From Commensalibacter communis (GTDB taxonomy: Bacteria; Pseudomonadota; Alphaproteobacteria; Acetobacterales; Acetobacteraceae), in contig NZ_CAMXCM010000004.1 of the NCBI RefSeq assembly GCF_947179015.1, forward strand, positions 1 through 64,000: 64,000 nt of DNA. The letters are read 5' to 3'. The notes under the pieces are model-generated. The model did no database searches, was not told the origin of the DNA, and saw nothing but the letters and a program-made list of their open reading frames with translations. A program made the translations under genes and the position numbers. This document shows, piece by piece, positions 34,271 through 42,739 of this stretch. How positions within the stretch are numbered: the stretch's first letter is position 1; the number at the start of each line of letters is the position of its first letter.

Positions 34271-35172
34271 TTTAAAATACTCTTTATTAGTTTTATATTC
34301 TTCGTTTTTGACAAATCAATTACTAAGTTTGTATTTTTTTATTTGGGTTTGATTTTTTTTCTTCTTTTTACTCTGTTGTTACTTACCCATAAGTATATCT
34401 GCTCTGATTTTAGAAGTAAACAACAACAAATCACCCATAGTGCTTCATTTTTGAAACACTAAACATCGTGGCACACCAAAATTATGATTAATAATTACCG
34501 CCATCTATCAACAAATTAAGGGGTAACCATGCCCTACCCAGCAATCATTTTAAAAATGCCGTTCGATTGATAAAAATAACATTATTCAATAAATAAAAAT
34601 TTTTTTGTTTGATGTCTAATTGTCTAAAATGATCGTTTGTAAATAAAGAATAATGATTTTCGAAAGGTTTATTCTTTGGTAAAATCTATTTATTCAAAAA
34701 CATTAGCACCCCTACTAATGAATTAAATTTAATTGATAACATAAGATTTACCTAAAATTAATGAATACAAGCCTCTGTAAGTAATTATAATGAGCTCTAT
34801 AATGAACATGTTACTAAGTGGGAAAAATCTTGTTTTACAAAGTAAATCTGAAGCTACAGATTATATCGCTTGGTTAGAACTCTCATTACAGGATCAATTA
34901 AAACCCATTTACCCCCTTCGAACAGACAATTATGCGATGCTAGGACATTCTAAATATCATTATATTTGTCCCATTGAACGAGCATGATTTAGAGATCGTA
35001 AATCCTCATTTTTGAAATCCGATATTGAAAATAGTTTTGACTCCTCATACGATCATATTGGTCAATATTTTTATTTAAACTCAATCAATAAGTTAATAAA
35101 GTTTTAAACCACCGCAATTTAATACTCGATCAGTTTATGTCAGCCAATCAGATTGACGAACATCCTTTGTAG
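34271..35172. other. Degenerate region between the two PACE genes
   Basis: A 902-base region with no firmly supported gene. At 34391-34455 the sequence resembles the region upstream of the second PACE gene (35650-35722), about 70% identical by eye, including the start of a LysR gene that is now broken (TTGAAACACTAA). A 65-codon frame at 34790-34987 (MNMLLSGKNLVLQSKSEATD...) continues in frame past its TGA to 35106, so it may be a nonsense-disrupted gene of unknown family. I see no RNA gene here. Confidence 0.45.
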
Positions 35173-35610
35173 CTATTTCGTGCGAATAATCGTTTCTTTC
35201 TCTTTAACTGGAAAGATAAAATCATAAGCAATATTAAAAAAGAACGCATAAACAAGATAAAAAACAACGATCCCTATGTCCATAATCAACGCATCTAGGA
35301 AACTAATATTCAAATACCAAGCAATCATCGGCAAAGTAACCAAAGTCAATCCGACCTCAAAAAGGATTGTATGAAGAACACGGATTAATAAGTTCTTTTT
35401 CACATAGCCCAAAAAAAACAATAAAGTTTTATCAAACCCTAAATTATAAACAAAATTCCAAATAGTCGCCGCCAATGAGGAAAAAATACCGATAACCCCC
35501 ATATCAGTTACTGAATGGTGAAACACCCATACAGAACAAGGAATAAATAAAACTAATCCTAAAATCTCAAACATGATGGCATGACGGATTCTGTCCCAAA
35601 AGCTACGCAT
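35173..35610 (-). CDS. PACE family antimicrobial efflux transporter (copy 2)
   Basis: A 145-residue, four-helix paralogue of the gene at 33824. It keeps the same motifs: RHAIMFEILGL (membrane Glu15), WNFVYNLGFDK, RVLHTILFEVGL and FFFNIAYDFIFP. It stands divergently, 106 bases from a LysR regulator, which is the arrangement known for AceI and its activator AceR. It is therefore probably an inducible exporter of cationic compounds or diamines. Confidence 0.9.
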   Translation of the reverse strand: MRSFWDRIRHAIMFEILGLVLFIPCSVWVFHHSVTDMGVIGIFSSLAATIWNFVYNLGFDKTLLFFLGYVKKNLLIRVLHTILFEVGLTLVTLPMIAWYLNISFLDALIMDIGIVVFYLVYAFFFNIAYDFIFPVKEKETIIRTK

Positions 35611-35716
35611 ATGTTACTCTTTTTATCTTTATATAGTGATTTACTTTTCCCACACATAGCATATATGCTTTATTTTTAGATGTAAATATCAACAAATAAG
35701 CTCTGGTGGTTCACTT

Positions 35717-36598
35717 ATGAAACATATGAATTGGGATAACCTCAGGATCCTCGTCATCGTTGCACGCTCCAAGACCCTTCGGCGTGCTGCACAAAAAACA
35801 GGAATTAGCCCAGCAACACTTTCAAGACGTATTGATGAACTAGAGCAAGAACTGGGCGTTAAATTAATAGAGCGCGTGCAAGCAGGATGTATCCCAACCC
35901 CAGCTGGTGAAGAAATCATTGACTGGGCAAAAGATATGGAGGAAATTGCCTTTGAAATTGAGCGCACGGTCGATCAACAAGATTTTCATGAGGTCGAAGG
36001 AACCGTCAAAATCAATGCCAACGAGTTAATCTCTTATTTTTTAACCTCAAGATTTGCAGAATTTCACAAATTACATCCCAATATAGAAATTGAAATCATC
36101 ACCTCCCACCGTGCCTATAGTTTAACCAAGCTGGAGGCAGATATTGGTATTCGAACATTCCGTCCAGAGCAAGGGAACTTAATTATTCAAAAAATAGGCA
36201 CCCTTTCCTATGGTTTATATTGCGGGCAAGATTACTACAAAGAACATAAAGTAAATATCGAAAAACAAAATTGGGGCAAATTGGATTTTGTTGGTTTTGA
36301 CGAAGTACGCGCTCACTTCGAAACCGAAAAATGGTTACGATCTTTACCCAATGCACCCACACCGTGGATGCGATGCAGCTATGCTCTGGGGATATTTGAT
36401 GGCATTACGCACAATAACGGACTGGGTGTCTTGGATACGTTTGTTGGAACAGAAATCCCAAACCTGTTACATCCTGTGATACCACATATTCCAGAGCTGG
36501 ATAAAGAAATATGGTTGTCCATTCACAGTGGATTAAGATCCAGTGCCAGAATTAAAGCGGTTAAAAATTATATTAGTGAACTTTTTAATCAAAAATAA
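35717..36598 (+). CDS. LysR family regulator divergent from a PACE transporter
   Basis: A 293-residue LysR protein with the DNA-binding start WDNLRILVIVARSKTLRRAAQKTGISPATLSRRIDELEQELGVKLIER and a LysR substrate domain. The motif order resembles the AceR-like or GcvA/DsdC-like group that has few hydrophobic residues in the linker. ATG at 35726 is also possible. It is divergent from PACE copy 2 and is likely its activator. The next gene follows after 37 bases. Confidence 0.9.
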   Translation: MKHMNWDNLRILVIVARSKTLRRAAQKTGISPATLSRRIDELEQELGVKLIERVQAGCIPTPAGEEIIDWAKDMEEIAFEIERTVDQQDFHEVEGTVKINANELISYFLTSRFAEFHKLHPNIEIEIITSHRAYSLTKLEADIGIRTFRPEQGNLIIQKIGTLSYGLYCGQDYYKEHKVNIEKQNWGKLDFVGFDEVRAHFETEKWLRSLPNAPTPWMRCSYALGIFDGITHNNGLGVLDTFVGTEIPNLLHPVIPHIPELDKEIWLSIHSGLRSSARIKAVKNYISELFNQK

Positions 36599-36635
36599 TA
36601 AGGTAAAATTCAATACTCACACTGAGATCAATCAA

Positions 36636-37142
36636 ATGACCGAAACATTCCTTTTAGGTGCAACAACCTTATATGAAGAATACACCATGCATTACACTGC
36701 ACACAGGGAATATTTTAAAGAATTAAGAGAAAACGTTACCGCTCTTATTACAAAAAAACGTCTATTTTCCTGTATGAACACAACCAAATGGCTTGAACTA
36801 CAAACTGCTATTCATACATTACTATTTCCTCCTGCGAATATTGTACGATGTGTGACAGATGCAGAAAATCATCCAGAATCTGTCAACGCAATGGCAATAT
36901 TGGAAGAAAAAATACCCTCATGGTTCGGATGTTGGTCAAACTATTATTGCGAAGGGTTACCCCCTCTGTTTAACATTGAATGGATGAAAGTCCGTCCCCA
37001 ACTTGAAAAATTCAGAGGAGCCTTAATCAAACCCGAAATTATCGACGAGACTAACGAGTTCAGAGCAATCTTAGAGCGTCTGAACATCCCTTATGAAGAA
37101 ACAGGAAATATATTTACTATATACGGGTATAAAGCACCTTAA
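36636..37142 (+). CDS. Hypothetical protein, DUF6678-like
   Basis: I chose the ATG at 36636 (168 aa) because the upstream in-frame part overlaps the LysR gene. The product is soluble, with a segment FSCMNTTKWLELQTAIHTLLFPP and WFGCWSNYYCEGLPPLFNIEW that resembles the DUF6678 group, which often lies in toxin-immunity or accessory gene sets. The assignment is tentative and no activity is known. It follows the LysR gene by 37 bases. Confidence 0.5.
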   Translation: MTETFLLGATTLYEEYTMHYTAHREYFKELRENVTALITKKRLFSCMNTTKWLELQTAIHTLLFPPANIVRCVTDAENHPESVNAMAILEEKIPSWFGCWSNYYCEGLPPLFNIEWMKVRPQLEKFRGALIKPEIIDETNEFRAILERLNIPYEETGNIFTIYGYKAP

Positions 37143-37161
37143 CAGATAGAAAAGCAGAGTA

Positions 37162-37866
37162 TTATTTTTCTATTTTCTGAATCATCTCATCCAACATATT
37201 CACATCAATATTCATCTTTTTATAAGAGTTACTTTTAGGGTTCGTAATTTCGATAGTTTGTTTTTCTTGGAAACTTAATTGCGCATAATTCATATAGAAT
37301 TCCAAGACATGACCACTAATTTGCTTGCTCTCATCCAAAAAGTGAAAATGAAAACCAGGAACAGAAACACGACCAAATAATTCTGGTGTCCAAAAGCCAA
37401 TCAACCGTCCCTCAATTTGATGAAAAGTGTCGACTTTTTGCGTTTCTGCCAGTTCATCAACATTTCTTTCTTCACCATCTGCTAAAGAATAAGGGCGTCT
37501 AAAAATAATTTGTTCGAAAACCCCTTGCAAGGAAACTGCAATAAAAATATTTTGCGCTTGAATAAAACGCTTTAAACATGCTTCAATATTCTTATGGTTC
37601 ACATGTTCAACAACATATTCATGTTCAGGGTTAAAGTTGGTTAATTGAATGAAAGGAACTTTTTCTTCATAATCCAATGTTTCCAAGGATTGACCTGCGG
37701 TGGCTTCATAGGCTGTGCCGTCATAAATCGTAAGCTCGCCATTTAAATTCGCCGAACATCCCAAACCAAAATTACATCCACAACTGAGCTTAGCAAAATC
37801 TCTCTCGCCTTGCACATGTCCTGCCATCAAAGCCCCAATCGTTGAAAACTGAATAATTTTAGTCAT
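37162..37866 (-). CDS. budA: Acetolactate decarboxylase
   Basis: The 234-residue protein matches acetolactate decarboxylase, which converts 2-acetolactate to acetoin. Features are FSTIGALMAGHVQG at the start, CNFGLGCSANLNGELTIYDG, and the zinc site H173-x-H175-x10-H186 (GFHFHFLDESKQISGHVLEF). Acetoin production balances pyruvate overflow and limits acidification. No acetolactate synthase gene is adjacent. The gene follows an unknown membrane protein gene with an 8-base overlap. Confidence 0.9.
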   Translation of the reverse strand: MTKIIQFSTIGALMAGHVQGERDFAKLSCGCNFGLGCSANLNGELTIYDGTAYEATAGQSLETLDYEEKVPFIQLTNFNPEHEYVVEHVNHKNIEACLKRFIQAQNIFIAVSLQGVFEQIIFRRPYSLADGEERNVDELAETQKVDTFHQIEGRLIGFWTPELFGRVSVPGFHFHFLDESKQISGHVLEFYMNYAQLSFQEKQTIEITNPKSNSYKKMNIDVNMLDEMIQKIEK

Positions 37867-38686
37867 TATGTTGTCCTTTTGATTGTTGAGTATCTTGATA
37901 AGATTGCATTAACCGTAATCCAACGATCTTATCGGCGAATTCTTTGATTGTTAAGGGTTTTGATGCCGTAGAGGGGCGAAACAGATGCATTAATCCAAAA
38001 AGAAGAAAAAGAACACCAAAAATTATAGATAATATCGTGCCTGCATAGAAGCAAAGGCTTGACAACCCAATAAAAAACATACCTAGAGGAATACTACTCC
38101 ACTCTATCGGAAAGTTAAAATAAAGGTCAAAAGCATCATACATCTTTTTCTCTAAACCCGTCACCCATAAAACAGTTTTAATCATTCTTTTTGCTTTATA
38201 TCCATCAATCCCAAGTCCATTCCTATTAATCAATAAGTGAGAAGATGCAGCAATATTTTTGATGGCAGTAAAATTTCCAATTACATTATAAATTTTATTA
38301 TAATAAGCATCTTGCTTTTGTTGGGGCAGTTCTTTAAATCGTTGCCATTGAGCATGATAGACTTCAAATAATTCTATGAAAACATCCGCAAAAATCTTAA
38401 CATTGATAGGTTTAGGATCACTACACTCATAATAATCCAAATACGGAAAATACCAGTAAATAATCTCATAAGGCAAGTCAATCGCGCTGCCTGCTTCATG
38501 GATTAAATAAGGGGCATCCAAATCATTCAAATAACTTAAATCATATTCCTCTAAATCTGAGATCATATCAGAGGTTAATTCTTTGTCAGATTTAGGATTT
38601 AAATATTGATAACAAACCTTGTATATCTTATGACGCAATATCTCTCGTTGTTCCATTTTTGCAGCCAAGTTTTTAAGCTTATCCAT
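37859..38686 (-). CDS. Hypothetical protein with C-terminal membrane segments
   Basis: I do not recognise this 275-residue protein. Residues 1-195 look soluble and helical (with IYWYFPYLDYYECSDPKPINVK and AIKNIAASSHLLINRNGLGIDGY). Two hydrophobic segments follow at about 196-240 (IPLGMFFIGLSSLCFYAGTIL, FGVLFLLFGLMHLF), and then a short cytoplasmic tail. It overlaps the acetolactate decarboxylase start by eight bases, so the two are probably co-translated, but no functional link is known. Confidence 0.6.
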   Translation of the reverse strand: MDKLKNLAAKMEQREILRHKIYKVCYQYLNPKSDKELTSDMISDLEEYDLSYLNDLDAPYLIHEAGSAIDLPYEIIYWYFPYLDYYECSDPKPINVKIFADVFIELFEVYHAQWQRFKELPQQKQDAYYNKIYNVIGNFTAIKNIAASSHLLINRNGLGIDGYKAKRMIKTVLWVTGLEKKMYDAFDLYFNFPIEWSSIPLGMFFIGLSSLCFYAGTILSIIFGVLFLLFGLMHLFRPSTASKPLTIKEFADKIVGLRLMQSYQDTQQSKGQHND

Positions 38687-38906
38687 TGAAATAATCTCTG
38701 CACATCATTTGAATAAAATGAGCTTAACAGCTTACACTTTAAAAACGAATATAAATATGAATTTATTTAATATATAAATTCATTGAATCCGTTCAGAAAT
38801 ACCCCTACTCACTTTGATCTATTACTGTTTTGAACAATATAATGATAGTTGAATTACAGTTAAGTTCAAATCTATGATATTAATTACAATCTTTCAAAAT
38901 TACTTA

Positions 38907-39161
38907 TGAATATCCATGATGAATACAATATTCCCAATCAATAAAATTGGAAAAATACTTAATGGAGAAGATAGAGGAAACTATATCAAAGTCATTTTGA
39001 ATGAAGATAATAGCTTCTCGATCTTACTGACCCCAGACCCAACTAACCCATCTATTGGATTTGATGATTGGGTGCCAAACCAACAGGCATAAATAAAATA
39101 TTTTAATGAGACTGGATGGGTAATTGAATGGCTGGATCAAGATCACTTCTCTAATCCTTAA
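38907..39161 (+). pseudogene. Broken small gene with an in-frame TAA
   Basis: From ATG 38907 the frame reads a protein-like sequence (HKIGKILNGEDRGNYIKVIL, then FDDWVPNQQA), stops at TAA 39090-39092, and continues in the same frame as IKYFNETGWVIEWLDQDHFS to a stop at 39161. The W-x-I-E-W-L end resembles small conserved proteins of the immunity-protein type, but I cannot name the family. The intact reading would be about 84 residues. Confidence 0.55.
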
Positions 39162-39505
39162 CCCAATCGGCAATGCGCTCATTTGGCTTTAAATCATCTA
39201 TCTCTTTTATAATGAAAAACCGTATCAAAACGAACAGAAAATTAGCAGGCTTCTACCATAAAAACTTCATGACAATCCTGATAAAATGTCAATCTTTTAA
39301 TCTTATCCAAATCCTCTATTAAGCCCACATTGGCTTTAACGAACAAATCTGCCTGTAGATCAAAACTACCAATAATTGTTAATTGCTAACCATTATATGA
39401 CCACATGGCACAATCAAGCCATCTGCCTGATTGTTTAATTTTTGTATTTAAATCATCTATTTTTTTGATTGACAATAGTTTCCATAACAACTCATTTCTT
39501 AACAA
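39151..39505 (-). pseudogene. Broken small gene with in-frame TAG and later frameshift
   Basis: On the minus strand the frame from TTG 39505 reads LLRNELLWKLLSIKKIDDLN, then GRWLDCAMWSYNG, a TAG, and continues as QLTIIGSFDLQADLFVKANV and YQDCHEVFMVEAC to a TAA at 39242. A second frame adds EIDDLKPNERIADWVKD to a stop at 39151. The sequence keeps the look of a real protein on both sides of the lesions. The family is unknown; the fold pattern (G-S-F-D-L strand, acidic helix) is like small immunity proteins. It is convergent with the broken gene at 38907. Confidence 0.5.
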
Positions 39506-39571
39506 TCATAAGTTAAAAAATAATATCATCAATCTCCACTTTTTTGGTTTTTAATACATAATACTATACAA

Positions 39572-39612
39572 AATATTCCAGCCTCACTTTTTAAATATAA
39601 GGCTGGAATATT
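39572..39612 (-). terminator. Terminator of the keto acid decarboxylase gene
   Basis: Perfect 12-bp arms AATATTCCAGCC (39572-39583) and GGCTGGAATATT (39601-39612), 33 bases after the stop on the minus strand. Confidence 0.65.
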
Positions 39613-39644
39613 AAGACTGAAATTAATTTTTGAGTTGATAAATA

Positions 39645-41288
39645 CTAATATAATGTATCTTTTGACTCTTTCATTTTTTCGCCTAATTCTGATGCTGCAT
39701 ATCGATCAGTCATTACCTCGATATAAGATGCATGCTCGGATTGTTCAGCTTGTTGAATGGCAGCATCCAACTCTTGACAATTCGTAACTTGTTTACATTC
39801 CCAATCATTACATCCTAAGGCTTTTGGCAGTTCTGAATAATTCCATTGGGCTAAATTATTATAATAGGTTTCAGGATCATTACACAAAAGACGTTCAATC
39901 AAATATCCATCATTATTCAACACAATAACAATTGGTTTTAACCCAAAACGAGCAAATTGACTGATTTCTTGTGCCGTTAATTGATGAGACCCCTCACCCG
40001 TAATTAAAATAACTCGACGATTAGGTTCAGCAACAGCAGCACCAAAAGCAGCAGGCGTTGCCCATCCAATAGATCCCCACAAGGTTTGATTATAAATCTT
40101 AGCATTTTCAGGCAAATGTGCGAACCCTAGACCCATAGAGGAATTTCCTGTTTCTGCAAAAATAATATCATCTTTTTTGAACATTTTTTCCAAACGAGCA
40201 TAAAAATATTCTGCTGTAATTTTTCCATCTTTACCACTGACTGGCTCACCCAGACCTGTTGCTTTTGGCGCATTCATAGAGAATTTAGGTAAAGAATCTT
40301 TCAGTTTAGCCAACACATCTTTCATATAAATATTATGATAAACTGCCAATCCGATTTTAACATGATCGGGCATAATATTAATATATCGTTCATTCGGTAT
40401 TTGCGCTGTGAAGCTGCCAGTATTAAAGTCCGTCAACATCGCACCGATCCCTAAGATACAATCACAATGTTCAACATATTCTTGAACAGTTTTGTTTAAT
40501 AAATGTCCATTATACATCCCGATATATTGAGGATTAGCTTCACTTAAAACACTTTTATCCATAAACATCGTGGTATAAGGTAAATTCGACTGATCGATAA
40601 TGGCTTGCACTTCGATTGCGAACCCTAGTCGCGCAGATAAGATACCAGGCATAACGCATGCCGTTTTGCTATTGGTTAATTTTTCAACAATCTTTTTTAC
40701 TGCTTTATCTAAAGTTACAGGATCACTTTCTGGAAAGGTAACAGCTTTTGTTGTCGTTTGTTCTTTGACCGGTGAAACCGCATAATCAGAAGGAAATCCC
40801 ATATAAACTGGCTTTCTTTCTTTGAGTGCATAAGCAATTAACCGTTTTGTTTCTTCTATACAATTATCGGGAGTCATGATTGCATGCGCACAAACAACAT
40901 TTTGACTCATTTTATAAAAAATATCAAACTGACCATTACCCAATGTATGATGAACTAGTTTTTTGTTTTCTTGTGCTGTTGAAGCTGGCATCCCAACCAA
41001 ATGAAAGATTGGAAGGTTTTCAGCATAAGCCCCCGCAATCCCATTCATTGCACTTAACTCGCCAACTCCAAAAGTAGTAGATAGTGCAGCAGCGCCTTTG
41101 ACACGGGCATATCCGTCCGCAGCATAAGCAGCGTTTAATTCATTACAATTCCCAATCCAACGCATTGTATTGCTATTACAAACTGCATCCTCAATCGGGA
41201 ATGCATAATCTCCAGCAACTCCAAAAACATCATCGATCCCTAAATCATCTAAGCATGATAATACATATTCAATAACGGTAATTTGCAT
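39645..41288 (-). CDS. Thiamine-diphosphate keto acid decarboxylase (pyruvate/indolepyruvate type)
   Basis: The 547-residue enzyme decarboxylates a 2-keto acid to an aldehyde. It has the family's catalytic Glu50 (NCNELNAAYAADGYAR), the paired His113-His114 of decarboxylases (LVHHTLGNGQ), and the ThDP-binding GEGSHQLTAQEISQ...NNDGY. The sequence is not the classic Zymomonas/Acetobacter pyruvate decarboxylase; it looks closer to the indolepyruvate and branched-chain keto acid decarboxylases. A good Shine-Dalgarno AGGAGAG precedes ATG. A divergent LysR gene probably controls it. With acetolactate decarboxylase nearby it suggests overflow metabolism of pyruvate. Confidence 0.88.
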   Translation of the reverse strand: MQITVIEYVLSCLDDLGIDDVFGVAGDYAFPIEDAVCNSNTMRWIGNCNELNAAYAADGYARVKGAAALSTTFGVGELSAMNGIAGAYAENLPIFHLVGMPASTAQENKKLVHHTLGNGQFDIFYKMSQNVVCAHAIMTPDNCIEETKRLIAYALKERKPVYMGFPSDYAVSPVKEQTTTKAVTFPESDPVTLDKAVKKIVEKLTNSKTACVMPGILSARLGFAIEVQAIIDQSNLPYTTMFMDKSVLSEANPQYIGMYNGHLLNKTVQEYVEHCDCILGIGAMLTDFNTGSFTAQIPNERYINIMPDHVKIGLAVYHNIYMKDVLAKLKDSLPKFSMNAPKATGLGEPVSGKDGKITAEYFYARLEKMFKKDDIIFAETGNSSMGLGFAHLPENAKIYNQTLWGSIGWATPAAFGAAVAEPNRRVILITGEGSHQLTAQEISQFARFGLKPIVIVLNNDGYLIERLLCNDPETYYNNLAQWNYSELPKALGCNDWECKQVTNCQELDAAIQQAEQSEHASYIEVMTDRYAASELGEKMKESKDTLY

Positions 41289-41435
41289 TTTACTCTCCTG
41301 ATTTTATGAACTTAAAATAAAAACCATCAATCGTTGATTGACTTGTTGATTACAGCTTACGAATAATTTTTTTTGATTGGAAATGGTTTATAATCATATA
41401 AGCTATAACTAAAAGGTATAGAGGGGTTATAGATC

Positions 41436-42323
41436 ATGGATATTCGTGCACTGAGATATTTTGTCGAAGTCGTTCAATTAAACGGATTTAGCCGTGCGTC
41501 TGATACATTATGCGTTACTCAACCCGCAATCAGCCGTACGATTCAACATCTTGAAGACGAGTTAGGATTTAAGCTGTTAATTCGTGAAGTTGATGGGGTA
41601 AAGCTGACCGATGAAGGGAACATCTTATTTGATCAAGCCAAAGAATTACTGCGCCAATTTAATGCGATTAAACATTCTTTAAAAGATAAATCTGGCCCCT
41701 TAAAAGGCACCTTAAATGTTGGGATTCCACCGATTATTTCTTCGACTTATTTTGCTGATATTATTTTAACCTTTACCAAACTGCACCCTCAAGTAGAGCT
41801 GAAGATTTTTGAAATGGGTACCAACAAAATTATCAAAGCATTAAATGAAGGCACCATTGAAACCGCCACCGTTGTTTTACCACTTTCAGATCATAATTTT
41901 GATATTCAAAAATGTTCCACAGAGCGACTAGCCCTTATCGTCAATAAATCTCATTCATTTGCTTCAAAAAAAGAAATTCAGTTTATTAAGTTGCTTCAAC
42001 AACCTTTAATTTTATTCGCTGATGATTTTCGTATTAATGATTTGATTATCAGTGCCTGTGGTATTCATTCAGCAAAACCCATCATTGCAGGACGCAGCAA
42101 TCATCTAGACCTTATAACCGCTATGGTCAAAGCAGGCGTTGGTATTACCTTATTACCCGAAAGTATGTGGGAACAGAATTCCAAAGAGGACTTGGTGATT
42201 ATTCCCGTGATTGATCCCATTCTTTCCTATGAAATTGCGCTGGTCAATGTCAGAAGCATCTATCAAAGCCGCAGCTGCCAATCATGGAATCAATTAGTGC
42301 TAGATAAATTCCTATCGAAATAA
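41436..42323 (+). CDS. LysR family regulator divergent from the decarboxylase
   Basis: A 295-residue LysR protein: MDIRALRYFVEVVQLNGFSRASDTLCVTQPAISRTIQHLEDELGFKLLIR, then a substrate-binding domain. It resembles the CidR/CynR type, which in other bacteria controls pyruvate overflow enzymes such as acetolactate and pyruvate-handling genes in response to acetate. It is divergent from the keto acid decarboxylase with 147 bases between starts and has GAGGGG before its ATG. Confidence 0.92.
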   Translation: MDIRALRYFVEVVQLNGFSRASDTLCVTQPAISRTIQHLEDELGFKLLIREVDGVKLTDEGNILFDQAKELLRQFNAIKHSLKDKSGPLKGTLNVGIPPIISSTYFADIILTFTKLHPQVELKIFEMGTNKIIKALNEGTIETATVVLPLSDHNFDIQKCSTERLALIVNKSHSFASKKEIQFIKLLQQPLILFADDFRINDLIISACGIHSAKPIIAGRSNHLDLITAMVKAGVGITLLPESMWEQNSKEDLVIIPVIDPILSYEIALVNVRSIYQSRSCQSWNQLVLDKFLSK

Positions 42324-42739
42324 GCGATTTAAACCGAGATAGTACTTATCGTCATAAACCATGGTGAATGACCTTGCTTGAATTAAAAAAACCTCGTTAT
42401 CGTTTTCATAAAAAGAAATTGACTGGAGAATACTACCAATGCTTATTAGCGCCTAATGATGATAAAATTATACCACGCAATCAAGCCATCATGACTATTT
42501 TTTAATTATATATACGGCATTAATTTTTATTTAAAATTTAGTATCTGGGAACAAAGCAAGAGCTACATATCGCTGTATCAATCATGGTTTTCAAAAGAAA
42601 TTACAAGACGATAGCAATAACGCTACATATATGAAATATATTATACAATCCAATAAACCATCATATATTTTCATTACAAAACTCATTAATATAAATTTAT
42701 TATAGTCAGAAACCCCAATCACAGAAAATATATAAAAAG
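42324..42739. other. Intergenic region with a doubtful short frame
   Basis: This 416-base gap holds one protein-like short frame, 42368-42505 (45 codons, LELKKPRYRFHKKKLTGEYY), with no good ribosome binding site and no family I know. The remainder is AT-rich leader of the Sel1 gene. I see no RNA gene or terminator. Confidence 0.35.

Larger units (their letters stand above)
38687..39644. other. Region of gene decay
   Basis: A 958-base region without an intact gene. It holds two convergent broken genes (38907-39161 on plus and 39151-39505 on minus, listed separately) and the terminator of the keto acid decarboxylase gene at 39572-39612. The first 220 bases are AT-rich with nothing seen. Confidence 0.6.

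Noticed and set aside
34241-34462. 73-codon plus-strand frame overlapping the start of the first PACE gene
   Set aside because: It begins inside the PACE gene on the opposite strand and is Phe/Leu-rich low-complexity sequence, better explained by the regulatory region remnant.
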